Source: Haematospirillum jordaniae
Lineage (GTDB): Bacteria > Pseudomonadota > Alphaproteobacteria > Rhodospirillales > Rhodospirillaceae
Assembly (NCBI RefSeq): GCF_001611975.1
Contig: NZ_CP014525.1
Location: forward strand, 798,001 to 862,000
Length of the DNA: 64,000 nucleotides
Direction: 5' to 3'
The notes beneath the pieces are model-generated. The model had not been told where the DNA came from. It worked only from the letters and a program-made list of their open reading frames with translations, and did not search any database. Shown one piece after another: positions 1 to 9,836 of this stretch. Numbering within the stretch: position 1 is the first letter of the stretch; each line of letters starts with the position of its first letter. The translations under genes were made by a program, and so were the position numbers.

Positions 1-243
1 GTGCTGATGCTACAATGTGGTGCGGCTGTGTATGTGGGATTCGTGCACGGACAGGATGCCTTGTCCCTGTCATTGCTTCTGAATCCAGACGAGCTGCATG
101 GGGCGGCCTGTTTGTATCGGCACGCCGCAGTGCTTGCCCCGGAGTGTTATTTCCGGGGGGTGCGTATCCAGTGTAGCGGGCTTTACAGCCTGTAATGCTG
201 CCCGGATACGGGATTGGGCTATCCCCGCTGAAGGGGTCAGTGC
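1..243. other. Leader region of the giant repeat gene, no supported gene
   Basis: No recognisable gene lies here. An open frame ends at 195 but its product is rich in Cys and His, resembles no family I know and has no credible start. A hairpin is visible: the arm at 137-143 (CCCCGGA) pairs with 152-158 (TCCGGGG). No T-run follows, so it is not a typical terminator. The region probably holds the promoter and 5' leader of the giant gene starting at 256. Confidence 0.4.
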
Positions 244-255
244 AAGGAATATGCG

Positions 256-3200
256 ATGGCCGATGAAGCTTCCCGCCTGGTTGAGCCTGAGGAAATAGAA
301 ATCCTGAGCTCCGAAACACCTGTCACCGATGGGCAGCCAACGGGTGAGCGTGCAGCAGTCTCTGCCGCCGTCGGGGATGATGAAGTTGATGGCGAGATGG
401 ATGCACTCGCCCGGGCTATTGAGGAGCCAGAGCAGGATTCACCCCAGAACGTGGGTAACCTGGGTGTCCTACATACAGGCAGCCGGTCGGAGGCTGACGT
501 ACAGGTTCTTGGTGGTGAGCTTGATACGGTGCCAACGCCCGCTCCCGGTGTTGCTGCGACCGAAGATGGAAATCAGGGTATTCCGGGCGGAGTCATTGAT
601 GCCGGAGCGGTGAACCAGCCGGCCGCCGGTTCCGGGGACACGCCTCCTTCCGTAGACCCTCTTTCGCCGTCGGCAGGCGCCGGGGCTGAACCCCTGCAGC
701 CGGACCTGCCAGCTTCGCCGGTTGCCGCAGTACAGGGTGCCCCTGTTATCGTTGCCCCCGAGCAGGCCAATGCCCCGCCGGTGCCCGAGGATATACAGGA
801 TGCCACTGTGGCCACGGCCCCCGTTATTCCTGAAGACCAGCAACAAACGGTCCAGATTCCGGCTGTAGCCCCGGTTGTATCCCTTGTTCCGGCAGCAGGG
901 GCTGAAGATAATGGCATCGCCTTGTCAATCACTCTGTCCAGTCCTGGGGTGGGAACCCTAGATATTGTCATCAGTAATCTGCCGGCAGGGACTGTACTGA
1001 GTGCAGGAAGCCCCATTGATGCGACCAGCTGGCGGGTTTCTGCTGCTGATCTCGCTGATCTTCAGTTGACACCGCCGCCGAATTTCAGCGGTGAGCTTGC
1101 GGTAACGGTGACAGCAACGACCACCGGAACAGCCGGTGATACGGCCAGTACTGTCACTATCTTGCCGGTCACCGTGACACCGATAGCCGATGCCCCCATT
1201 CTGGATGTTCCTGCCTTGACTGTGGGGGCAGAGGATACGGACGTTCCCTTTGATATTCAGGTTTCATTGACGGATACCGATGGATCGGAGAGCCTGAGCA
1301 TCACGGTTTCCGGCCTTCCGGCGGGGACCACCCTGAGCAAGGGGACGCAGCAGGCTGACGGGTCTTGGACCCTGTCCCCGGGTGATGTGCCGGGCCTGAC
1401 ATTAAGGCCTCCGGCTGATTTCAGCGGTACCATCAACGCCACGGTGAAGGCAACCTCGACCGAAGGCCAGCCAGCAGCCCTGCCGGAACAGCAATCGGCC
1501 TCTGTTGATACAGCTGTATCCCTGACCATCACGGGTGTTGCCGATACGCCGACACTGGTGGTCGCGCCTCCTGCTTCCGGTGTTGAAGATACGGCTCTTC
1601 CCTTGACGATCAGTGCCAATCTTCATGACACATCAGAAACGCTGTCCGTTGTGATTTCCGGGCTTCCGGCTGGTGCAACTCTCAATCAGGGAACACAGGG
1701 CGCGGATGGAAGCTGGACCCTGTCGCCGGCAGAGCTGGCCGGTTTGCAACTTAATCCCCCGCCAAACTACAGCGGTTCGTTCGACCTGGTTGTGACCGCT
1801 GTATCAACAGAACAGGATGGTGATACGGCCAGCATCCTGCAAACAGTTCCGGTTACGATTGCTCCGGTTGTGGACGCGCCGACCTTGACAGCTTCACTTC
1901 CGGCCTCGGGCCAGGAAGATACGGCTGTGCCTTTTGCTATACAGGCCGCCCTTGCTGATACCGATGGATCGGAAAGCCTGACCATTACGGTCTCTGGCCT
2001 TCCTTCCGGAGCGACCCTGAGCAGCGGGACACAGCAGCCGGATGGATCCTGGTCCCTGACTTCGGCGGATCTGCCCGGGCTTCTGCTGACACCACCATTA
2101 AATTTCAGCGGTACCATCAATGCCACAGTGACCGCAACTTCGACCGAAGGGCAGCCGGTTGCTTTGGGACCTCAGTCTTCCAGTGAGGTAGCCTTGGTTT
2201 CTGTTTCAGTTGCCGGGGTCGCGGATGGGGCTGTGGTGTCCGCCAGTGCACCGGCAGCCGGGAACGAAGATACCCATGTCGCGTTGAACCTGTCTGCTTC
2301 CCTGTCGGATAACGACGGGTCTGAGAATGTGGTGCTGACCCTGTCGGGGATGCCGGCAGGAAGCACATTCCATCTTGGTACATCCGGGACTGCCCCTGTT
2401 GTTCCCGCCACCGTCAATCCGGACGGGTCGGTGACCTTGGCGCCTTTGCCTGCAGCTGATGTTGCATCCTTGTCTGTTCTGGCCAAGGGGAGCACATCCG
2501 GGAATTATGCCGGTTCCTATACCTTGACGGTCAGCGCCGTATCTGTCGAGCAGGACGGTAACGTGTCGGCTCCGTCTGTCATGACGGTCCCTGTTGTGGT
2601 TGCGCCGGTATCTGATGGTGTCAGCACGTCCGTACAGAGTGTGTCCGGTCTTGAGGACACGACGATCGCCTGGCGGCCGGTCTTTACCCTTGTTGACCGT
2701 GACAACGCAACGTCTGGTGATGTCAGCGGGGCACCGGGGCAGGAGAAGGTCACGACCGTTTCCATATACTCCAATGATCCCGACATGGTGGGTAGCGTGT
2801 GGAAGGTTGCGCTTCCCGGTCAACCCGAGCAGGTGTTGACCATCCAGACCGGATCTTTTTCTACCGGCAGCGGATCAACCGTTTACCAGTACAAGATTGA
2901 TATTCCGACGGGTGCCATTCAGGTGGCTGATGGGGCTGCTGCTGACCGGTTTGCGGTTGAGGGGTTGACGGTCAGGCCATCTCCGGACAGTGACCGTGAC
3001 ATCAGTGTGGTCTTTGGTGTCGGTACGGAGGACGCCGCCAGCGGGATGACCGCCAGCCGGGTGACTAATGTCAGCGGAACGGTCAGTGTTACGGCAGTAG
3101 CCGACGATATTGTCCTGACGGCTGCTGATGTGACTGGCAAAGAAGATCAGGGAATTGGTGGGGCCAATGTGTTTCCCCTCAACCTTTCTGCCACTTTGAA

Positions 3201-6200
3201 TGATGCAGATGGCTCCGAACGTGTTTCTACAGTCGAGATCATGGGTGTTCCCAATGGCTGGAAGCTGGCAGGAGCTGCGGGCATCGTTGATGCCGGAGGG
3301 GGCGTATGGCGGCATTCCCCAGCTGACCATAGTGGTGTGAACGGCAGCCCCACCTTGTCAGGGTTGCGTCTGGAGCTGCCCGAGCATGCATCAACCAATG
3401 GCCCGGTATCCCTGACCATGCGGGTGTCATGGTATGATCCGGGCACGGAAGGCGGGCCAGGTGTCAGCGCTGCGCGTACGCAGAGCACAGATTTCAAGGT
3501 TACAGTCGATCCAGTTGCCGATACTCCGGTTGCTGTCATCAAAACCGTTGTAGGTAATGAAGACACGCCGCTGGCTGTCTATATCGACCCGCAGACACCG
3601 GACAATGATGGTTCGGAAGTGATCTCTGTCCTTCTGTCCGGTCTGCCCGATGGCGTGAAGTTTGGTCACATGATCGGCGGTGCGTTCCAGGAATTGACCG
3701 GTGTGACATCCAGCGTTGGCGGGCAGACGATCTGGACCCTTTCCGAGGCTCAGCTGTCGGGTCTGCATATGCTGCCCCCGGCCAACTCCAACAAGGATTT
3801 CACCTTCACGGCGGAAATACGCACGACGGAAACCGGTGGTCCGGCGGATGCGGACAACGTGGCGAGTACGGTAAAAACAATATCCGTTGACTTGCGTGGG
3901 GTAGCAGATGGCAGTGCCTTGGCGGATGGTGCGGTCATAACCCGGACCGGAGCCGAGGATACAGCTATTGACTTGAATATCAGTGGCATTCCGATGGTGG
4001 ATACCGATGGATCGGAAAAAGCCAGCTATGTCCTGGATCTGTCGGCGCTCCCATCCGGCTTCATGCTGACCGGTGTTCCGGAGCAGGCTCTGGTGCCGCT
4101 GGGTGGTGATCGCTGGTCGGTGGCGGCGTCCGAGGCCGGGAACTTGAAATTGATGCCGCCAAAGGATTTCTCCAATGCCTTCCCGGGTGGTACCGATGTG
4201 CGGATCGGACTGGAGATCCGCAGTACAGAGAATGACGGCAGTGTACGGGTCGAGAACCATCCCTTGGACATTCGCGTCAATGCGGTTGTTGATGCCCCCC
4301 ATGTGGCCAGCCCGGATGCAGGGCGCGAAGACAGTGAGCTGACCATTCCCCTGACGGTCAGTGCCGGCGACAGCGATGGCTCGGAGACAGTCAGCAGCCT
4401 GTATCTGACAACACACCTGTCTGGCTTCAAGGTGACCAATGGATCCGGGGCAGAGCTGACGTGGAATGCCTCCCTAGGGCGTTATGATGCCAATTTGTCC
4501 GGGCAGACGGTTCTGAAATTGCTGCCCCTGGATGGGCGTCAGGATCTTGGTGGTGATGGTGCCGATGTTCCCTACACCCTTCAGGTAACGGTTCGGGATG
4601 CCGGTGGTGTGCAGGCAACCTTCAATGTCGGGCGGACCATTGTGGTCAATCCGGTTGCCGATACGCCGGAGCTGTCAGCCTCGGTTCAGGGTACAGCACC
4701 GATTGGGTCGCCTCTGGATATTCATTTGTCGGTTGCCAGTGGAGAAGTTGGTCATCTGGTTGGTGGAACCTATGTTCCCGACGGATCGGAGAAAGTTGGT
4801 CTTCAGGTCAGTGGCATGGTCAACGGGGTTGTCTTGGTGCAGGAAATGCCCGACGGCAGCCTGAACCAGATCGGCCGCAACAATGGCGACGGAACCTGGA
4901 CCCTGGATCCGCAAACCTTGGACAGTCTGCGCACTTCGGACGGATCTATCCCCGATGGAAGCATCAAGGTTTGGGCGCCATGGGGGGAAATGAGCGGGGG
5001 CGGGACTTACACGCCTGTTTCGTCCCTGACCCTGGGTCTGAAAGCCATTGCGGTGGAACCAGATGGAACCGGTGCAGACCGCGTGGCCAGCGATGAAACA
5101 ACCTTGAACCTGAACTGGAACCATGGCGGTGGCGGGGGTCACCATGGTGGTGGCAATGGCAATGGCAATGGCAATGATGGCTCAGTCCATTGGGGCGGGG
5201 ATGGCGTTATACATGGCGTGGAAGATGTGCCGGTGACCTCGCTTAATCTGGGCAACATGCCCACTGATGTGGCCGAGGTGGTCATCAGTGGTGTTCCGGC
5301 CGGGGCTTCATTCTCTGCAGGGACGGATATGGGGAATGGGGTGTGGAAAATTGCTGCGGCAGACATTCCATCCCTTGTCTTCACCCCACCAGAGGATTTG
5401 GGCGGAAGTGGTACCGCCGTCGAAGGGCTGAACCCCGTGACACCTTCGGGCTTTTCACCGCCCGGTCTGGCGCTTGGTCTGGGGAAGGAGATGTATGGCG
5501 GGACCATCATCCTGACTGTGGAAGGGCACGACAGCAGCGGCAACCCGGTTGCGGGTGGTGCCTTTATCCGTGCCGTGTCTTTGGTTCCGGAAGCGGATGC
5601 TCCCACCTTGTCAGGCACCCCCCTATCCGGCAGTGAGGATGCACCCCTGTCCCTATCCGGCATTACGGTTACGACCAACGATGTGGATGGTTCGGAAACC
5701 GCCAGTGCCTTGATCAAGGTGCCACAGGGCTTTGTGCTGTCGGTTGATGCCCCGCCGCTGCGCTATGATACCGTTGGCGGTGGTGACGGGCAGCCGGCCT
5801 TTGCCCTTAATGCCGGTGGTGCCGCTGTGTATGCCGTTTATTCTGTCGCCGCGGCTGACATACCCAGCCTGACCTTGGTGCGGGATCCATCGATGCCGGA
5901 TGCCGAGCATTATTCCGGGCCGCTGAAGATCTATGTGACCGGTGTTGCAACAGAGCTGGAGGGTGGGCAGGCCAGCGTGGAGCAGGCTTTTACGCTGGAT
6001 GTGGCAGCGGTTGCTGATGGTGCGGCGTTGTCTGCTGCACCGGCAACCGGCACTGAAGATGGCGGGGCCATTGCACTGAACCTGTCTGCCAGCCTGATTG
6101 ACGGCAGCGAGACCCTGACATCACTGGCGGTTCTGGGTGCGGATGCATCAAAAGTCACGTTTGTCGATGGCGCAGGTCAGCCGGTATCCGACCTGTCTTC

Positions 6201-8133
6201 TCTGACCTTGGCCCAGGTGCAGGATCTGCATGTTCTGCCAGCAGCCAATGTGGGCGGCGATGTCAGCTTTGTCCTGAAAGCGGTGACGGCCGATGGTGCG
6301 GACACCAAGGAAACCCAGCATGTGGTAACGGTGCATATCACGCCGGTGGCGGATATGCCGTCTGTTGTTGTGACCCCGGCCCAGTCCGGTCCCTTTGCCT
6401 TCTCCGGGAACGAGGATACGGCGATTGCCCTAGATATTGCTGCATCCCTGACCGATACCGATGGATCGGAATCCTTGTCCCTGGTTCTGGATATTCCCGT
6501 AGGGGCCACGCTGGTGCATGTGGCCGGTGATGGATCGATGACCGTTGCCGGGGCCAACACAGGCAATGGAAAATGGGTGCTGGGTACGTCAGACCTTCCG
6601 GGTCTGCATATTGTGCCGCCCCAGGATTATAATGGCTCCATGACGGTCAATATGACGGCTACCGCGTGGGAGAACGGACTGCGCAGCGGTGCGGTATCGC
6701 AAAGCCAGTCCTTTGCTGTTGAGGTTGTCGCACAGGCGGATACGCCGGATATCGAGCCTCCACGCACTGTTGCCGGTCAGGAGGATGTTGGTGTTCCAAT
6801 AGATCTGGGGCTTGCGCATGGGACAACAGGCCCTCATGCTACGCCTGAGTCCCTGACGCTGGAAATTGTTGATGTGCCTGCTGGTGCGTCTTTCACTCTG
6901 TCCGACAATGCGGTTGGCACACAGGGGGCGGGCGGTGCCTGGACGTTCTCGGCAGCCGAGGTTGCCCAGATCATGGCAGCCGGGTCCGGGGCCTTCAAGG
7001 TTGTTCCTCCGTCCAACAGTGACGAAAGCTTTACCCTCGGGGTCCGCGCTATCAGTACCGATGGCGATACGACGGCATCTTCGGCTGGGTTGGGTGACAG
7101 CCCCTATCGTCCGGTGACGGTGGCCGTTGATGCTGTGGCTGATGCTCCGAATATTTCTGTCTCTCATGCTTCCGGGCAAGAAGACCAGCCGGTTGCTCTG
7201 GATTTGTCGGTTGGCCTGAAAGATCTGGACGGGTCTGAGACTCTTTCGGCTATCACGGTGTCTGGAATACCCCATGGCGGTATCCTGTCTGCTGGCACAG
7301 ACAACGGCGACGGCAGCTGGACCCTGACTTCTGGACAGTTGCCTGGCCTTACCTTTACCGCCCCGGAGAATGAGAGCGGTTCTTGGACATTCTCTGTGTC
7401 TGCAATGTCAACAGAAAGATCCAATGGGGATACTGCGACCTCGTCGGCTTCATTCACCGTTACTGTCGATCCTGTTGCTGATCCCCCCGATGTTTCTGCG
7501 CAATCGGTTGTGGCAGACAGCGGTGCCCCAGTTACCTTGTCCCTTGCTGCCAATCTTGTTGACAGCTCCGAGACGTTGTCGCTTACCCTGACCGGTGCTC
7601 CGGAGGGGAGCCTGTCGGCGGGGACGTGGGATGCTTCTACGTCCAGCTACCAGCTCCAGCAATCAGAACTGACGGATCTGACCTTCACGCCGCCATCCGG
7701 TGATGCGGCTGAGCTTCCAATGACCCTGACCGCTGTTTCAACAGAGTCCAATGGCTCGACCGCCCAGTCCAGTGCCGATTTTACGGTGACGGTCCCGGAT
7801 GCTCCGGTGCCCGATACACCACTGGTTTCCGCGATGTTCTTCCTGCCAGACGCAGGGGGAGACGCTTGGAATACCTTCCTGTCTGATGACAGTGTACCGA
7901 TCGCCGGAAATGATGGCGGTGTGGCTGCCGCAGACCAGCTGGTAACCCTTGGCAGTGATACGTTTGATGCCGGTGGTGTTGATGTGTCCGGTGGAATGGT
8001 TGATGGTGCCGCTGCCGGGGGTGGCCTTGACTTGGCTGGCCTTGGTGACAGTGGTGGGGCCGGGGACCTCATCATCCCGCACGAGGGTGACCATGGAGCG
8101 GGTTCAATAGCTTCCATGGCCGGCGGGATTTGA
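256..8133 (+). CDS. Giant tandem-repeat protein, probable secreted cadherin/Ig-like adhesin
   Basis: The product has 2625 residues and the start follows a good Shine-Dalgarno (AAGGA, 244-248). Residues 1-200 are acidic and Pro/Ala-rich with no Sec signal peptide or membrane segment. About 18 tandem beta-sandwich-like repeats of 90-150 residues follow, each built on a plan of an EDT-type opening, a DTDGSES-like acidic motif, GLPAG, a DGSWTL-like motif, a TPPxxFSG-like motif and a VADAPT-like linker. This plan resembles the cadherin-like or T1SS-143-type repeats of large type I secreted adhesins; the acidic motifs may bind calcium. A Gly/His/Asn linker near residues 1620-1650 splits the array. 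The last 100 residues are Gly/Asp-rich and lack a clear RTX nonapeptide block. By inference it is an exported surface adhesin or biofilm protein. No transporter genes are in the window, so the export route is unproven. Confidence 0.8.
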   Translation: MADEASRLVEPEEIEILSSETPVTDGQPTGERAAVSAAVGDDEVDGEMDALARAIEEPEQDSPQNVGNLGVLHTGSRSEADVQVLGGELDTVPTPAPGVAATEDGNQGIPGGVIDAGAVNQPAAGSGDTPPSVDPLSPSAGAGAEPLQPDLPASPVAAVQGAPVIVAPEQANAPPVPEDIQDATVATAPVIPEDQQQTVQIPAVAPVVSLVPAAGAEDNGIALSITLSSPGVGTLDIVISNLPAGTVLSAGSPIDATSWRVSAADLADLQLTPPPNFSGELAVTVTATTTGTAGDTASTVTILPVTVTPIADAPILDVPALTVGAEDTDVPFDIQVSLTDTDGSESLSITVSGLPAGTTLSKGTQQADGSWTLSPGDVPGLTLRPPADFSGTINATVKATSTEGQPAALPEQQSASVDTAVSLTITGVADTPTLVVAPPASGVEDTALPLTISANLHDTSETLSVVISGLPAGATLNQGTQGADGSWTLSPAELAGLQLNPPPNYSGSFDLVVTAVSTEQDGDTASILQTVPVTIAPVVDAPTLTASLPASGQEDTAVPFAIQAALADTDGSESLTITVSGLPSGATLSSGTQQPDGSWSLTSADLPGLLLTPPLNFSGTINATVTATSTEGQPVALGPQSSSEVALVSVSVAGVADGAVVSASAPAAGNEDTHVALNLSASLSDNDGSENVVLTLSGMPAGSTFHLGTSGTAPVVPATVNPDGSVTLAPLPAADVASLSVLAKGSTSGNYAGSYTLTVSAVSVEQDGNVSAPSVMTVPVVVAPVSDGVSTSVQSVSGLEDTTIAWRPVFTLVDRDNATSGDVSGAPGQEKVTTVSIYSNDPDMVGSVWKVALPGQPEQVLTIQTGSFSTGSGSTVYQYKIDIPTGAIQVADGAAADRFAVEGLTVRPSPDSDRDISVVFGVGTEDAASGMTASRVTNVSGTVSVTAVADDIVLTAADVTGKEDQGIGGANVFPLNLSATLNDADGSERVSTVEIMGVPNGWKLAGAAGIVDAGGGVWRHSPADHSGVNGSPTLSGLRLELPEHASTNGPVSLTMRVSWYDPGTEGGPGVSAARTQSTDFKVTVDPVADTPVAVIKTVVGNEDTPLAVYIDPQTPDNDGSEVISVLLSGLPDGVKFGHMIGGAFQELTGVTSSVGGQTIWTLSEAQLSGLHMLPPANSNKDFTFTAEIRTTETGGPADADNVASTVKTISVDLRGVADGSALADGAVITRTGAEDTAIDLNISGIPMVDTDGSEKASYVLDLSALPSGFMLTGVPEQALVPLGGDRWSVAASEAGNLKLMPPKDFSNAFPGGTDVRIGLEIRSTENDGSVRVENHPLDIRVNAVVDAPHVASPDAGREDSELTIPLTVSAGDSDGSETVSSLYLTTHLSGFKVTNGSGAELTWNASLGRYDANLSGQTVLKLLPLDGRQDLGGDGADVPYTLQVTVRDAGGVQATFNVGRTIVVNPVADTPELSASVQGTAPIGSPLDIHLSVASGEVGHLVGGTYVPDGSEKVGLQVSGMVNGVVLVQEMPDGSLNQIGRNNGDGTWTLDPQTLDSLRTSDGSIPDGSIKVWAPWGEMSGGGTYTPVSSLTLGLKAIAVEPDGTGADRVASDETTLNLNWNHGGGGGHHGGGNGNGNGNDGSVHWGGDGVIHGVEDVPVTSLNLGNMPTDVAEVVISGVPAGASFSAGTDMGNGVWKIAAADIPSLVFTPPEDLGGSGTAVEGLNPVTPSGFSPPGLALGLGKEMYGGTIILTVEGHDSSGNPVAGGAFIRAVSLVPEADAPTLSGTPLSGSEDAPLSLSGITVTTNDVDGSETASALIKVPQGFVLSVDAPPLRYDTVGGGDGQPAFALNAGGAAVYAVYSVAAADIPSLTLVRDPSMPDAEHYSGPLKIYVTGVATELEGGQASVEQAFTLDVAAVADGAALSAAPATGTEDGGAIALNLSASLIDGSETLTSLAVLGADASKVTFVDGAGQPVSDLSSLTLAQVQDLHVLPAANVGGDVSFVLKAVTADGADTKETQHVVTVHITPVADMPSVVVTPAQSGPFAFSGNEDTAIALDIAASLTDTDGSESLSLVLDIPVGATLVHVAGDGSMTVAGANTGNGKWVLGTSDLPGLHIVPPQDYNGSMTVNMTATAWENGLRSGAVSQSQSFAVEVVAQADTPDIEPPRTVAGQEDVGVPIDLGLAHGTTGPHATPESLTLEIVDVPAGASFTLSDNAVGTQGAGGAWTFSAAEVAQIMAAGSGAFKVVPPSNSDESFTLGVRAISTDGDTTASSAGLGDSPYRPVTVAVDAVADAPNISVSHASGQEDQPVALDLSVGLKDLDGSETLSAITVSGIPHGGILSAGTDNGDGSWTLTSGQLPGLTFTAPENESGSWTFSVSAMSTERSNGDTATSSASFTVTVDPVADPPDVSAQSVVADSGAPVTLSLAANLVDSSETLSLTLTGAPEGSLSAGTWDASTSSYQLQQSELTDLTFTPPSGDAAELPMTLTAVSTESNGSTAQSSADFTVTVPDAPVPDTPLVSAMFFLPDAGGDAWNTFLSDDSVPIAGNDGGVAAADQLVTLGSDTFDAGGVDVSGGMVDGAAAGGGLDLAGLGDSGGAGDLIIPHEGDHGAGSIASMAGGI
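880..7800 (+). repeat. Array of about 18 degenerate coding repeats inside the giant gene
   Basis: Successive units begin with variants of xEDTxxPLxISA and carry a DGSE-containing acidic motif. The DNA is mostly diverged, but the string GATACCGATGGATCGGA recurs exactly near 1270, 1960, 4000 and 6455. The units at about 1216-1560 and 1912-2240 are near-identical in protein sequence. Divergence along most of the array shows it is old; the near-identical pair shows continued duplication or gene conversion. Confidence 0.75.
5152..5175 (+). repeat. In-frame GGCAAT hexanucleotide repeat, four copies
   Basis: Four perfect tandem copies of GGCAAT encode Gly-Asn pairs in the flexible Gly/His/Asn linker of the giant protein. 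A six-base unit can gain or lose copies without a frameshift, so it could vary linker length. It lies next to GGTGGC-type runs that encode the His/Gly part. Confidence 0.8.
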
Positions 8134-8145
8134 TCCTGCAGACCC

Positions 8146-8937
8146 TTATTCCTGTTCGTGCCTGTTCCCGGACAGGGCTGCATTCAGGCCATCGCGGACG
8201 ATGGTTTCACAGTGTCGCGACAAGGTCTTTCTGTTGCCTGTTTCCGCAATGGTGACGGTTGGGAAGAAATCAACCTCGACAGTCAGGCTGCCGAGCCTCA
8301 GAAAGTCCATCAGATGTGGGAAAAGCTCCATATCCCCGTACCAGGCAAAAAATGGGCGCATGCTGCGTCCCATCGGTAATCCCTTGTAGCGTGTATAGGC
8401 AATGCTGACCGGCTGTACGTGGACCGCTTCTCCGTTCACCGCTTTCTCTGCGGTATTGAACAGGCTGCTTTTGAACGGCAGAACCCGGTTTCCATCCGAT
8501 GATGTTCCCTCGGGGAACAGAATGATGGGTTCCCCTTCCTGCAGGCGCTCTGCAATAACATCGCGATGCTGTGCCGTGGCACTGACCCGCCGTTCGACAA
8601 AGATTGTGCGGGCAATGGAGGCTAGAAACCCGATCCCGGGCCACTGTCGTACCTCTGCTTTTGAAACGAAGGCCCCAGGAATCAGCGCACACAGGATCAT
8701 GATATCGATGTAGCTGACATGATTGGCGACGCACAGCAAGGGCCGCTGATGCGACAAAGCTCCCCGGACCACGACCTTAACGTCGAAAATCAGCGACAGG
8801 GCAACCTTCCAGTAGAACATCGAAATGCTTCTGTAGCGGTAGCGCAAAAGAAGAGCCGACAGGTATGGCACCAGACACAGTGCCGTCCACAGGACGTAAA
8901 GAGCCAGTTTTGTTGCGGCACCAATTGTGGTGAGCAT
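8146..8937 (-). CDS. 1-acyl-glycerol-3-phosphate acyltransferase family (PlsC/OlsA-like)
   Basis: The protein has 263 residues. An N-terminal hydrophobic stretch (about 8-32) is followed by the acyltransferase motif HX4D (His73 to Asp78) and FPEGTS (141-146), the catalytic and substrate motifs of the PlsC family. The enzyme transfers an acyl chain to a lysolipid at the cytoplasmic membrane. Its start directly follows the stop of the upstream GNAT gene, as olsB and olsA are linked in rhizobia. It is therefore probably OlsA, making ornithine lipid from lyso-ornithine lipid. A housekeeping PlsC acting on lysophosphatidic acid is the alternative, because the fold cannot tell the two apart. Confidence 0.85.
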   Translation of the reverse strand: MLTTIGAATKLALYVLWTALCLVPYLSALLLRYRYRSISMFYWKVALSLIFDVKVVVRGALSHQRPLLCVANHVSYIDIMILCALIPGAFVSKAEVRQWPGIGFLASIARTIFVERRVSATAQHRDVIAERLQEGEPIILFPEGTSSDGNRVLPFKSSLFNTAEKAVNGEAVHVQPVSIAYTRYKGLPMGRSMRPFFAWYGDMELFPHLMDFLRLGSLTVEVDFFPTVTIAETGNRKTLSRHCETIVRDGLNAALSGNRHEQE

Positions 8938-9753
8938 TCAGCCCGGATTCCTTTCCAGGTTGCCTGCCGGTCTGGATTTCCGGTCATAGTGCTTGAAATA
9001 TTTGTCTGAGATCAGGTCCGTCTTGACCATCACACAGACATCAACCGTGTTGAAATCATGATCAACAACGGCCCCGTCGCCAACAAAGCCCCCCAAGCGG
9101 AGGTACCCCTTGACCAGCGGTGGAACGGACGCAAGCCCCCGTGCCGGATGAATGCGATCAGGGGGCAAAAGGTCCATCGCAGTGTAGCGATCCTTCAAGG
9201 CAACCGGGCGCATGGACTCCGGAGCCAAGTGGTGTTGGTAAAGGTAGGAAAGGGGGAGCGCCAGCTTTGATGGATCCGTACCCTGTAGGCTGGCACAGCC
9301 GAACATCATGGTAATGTCGTAGTGGAATACATAGGCGGCAATGCCTCGCCACAGAAGCTGCATGGTTGCTTTTGTACGATAGGCGGCATCAACGCATGAC
9401 CGGCCCAGCTCCATGATTTCACCGGGGAGGGATTCAAGCGGTGAGATATCGTACTCATCGGCTGTGTAGAAACGCCCGGCCTTGCGCGCTTGGGAGCGTC
9501 GGAGCAAACGATAGGTTCCGACAACAGCTTCGGGACCATCTCCCTTGGTATGATCAATGACAACAAGATGGTCGCAGAATGGATCGAACCGATCAAAGTC
9601 CCGCCCGGCAGCGGCAACCTCTGGTGTGGGCCGTGCGCCCATCTCTTGGAAAAAAACTCGGTAGCGAAGCGCTTGCGCTGCTTCTATCTCCGCATTGTTG
9701 GCAGCCAGCCGTATTTCCTGATCCCCTGTCGTAAGGGTTTCCAGCATTACCAT
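8938..9753 (-). CDS. olsB: GNAT-type ornithine-acyl-ACP N-acyltransferase (OlsB-like)
   Basis: A protein of about 271 residues that matches the OlsB/hemolysin-like GNAT family, with the hallmark RYRVFFQEMGA followed by FDxFDxxCDHLVVID. OlsB attaches a 3-hydroxy fatty acid from acyl carrier protein to ornithine, the first step of ornithine lipid synthesis. I chose the ATG at 9753 because AGGA stands seven bases upstream; an in-frame ATG at 9843 adds 30 residues that look unlike the family. The gene abuts the PlsC-like gene with no gap, so the two are very likely one operon for the complete lipid pathway. Confidence 0.82.
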   Translation of the reverse strand: MVMLETLTTGDQEIRLAANNAEIEAAQALRYRVFFQEMGARPTPEVAAAGRDFDRFDPFCDHLVVIDHTKGDGPEAVVGTYRLLRRSQARKAGRFYTADEYDISPLESLPGEIMELGRSCVDAAYRTKATMQLLWRGIAAYVFHYDITMMFGCASLQGTDPSKLALPLSYLYQHHLAPESMRPVALKDRYTAMDLLPPDRIHPARGLASVPPLVKGYLRLGGFVGDGAVVDHDFNTVDVCVMVKTDLISDKYFKHYDRKSRPAGNLERNPG

Positions 9754-9836
9754 AAACGTATCCTGTTGTTCGGGCTGTTCCCGCCACCCTGTTCTATATC
9801 CTGCTTTTCCAGTGCGCACGGCGACAGAATGCACGG

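Noticed and set aside
1..195. Short plus-strand open frame at the window start
   Set aside because: Composition rich in Cys/His, no family resemblance, start cut by the edge, no follow-on gene structure.
3427..4416. 329-codon minus-strand open frame inside the giant gene
   Set aside because: Antisense shadow of a long repetitive reading frame with strong codon bias; its product is Arg/His/Gln-rich and matches nothing.
880..7800. Regular repeats that might suggest a CRISPR array
   Set aside because: Period is about 300-450 bp, repeats are diverged and the whole stretch is one open reading frame.
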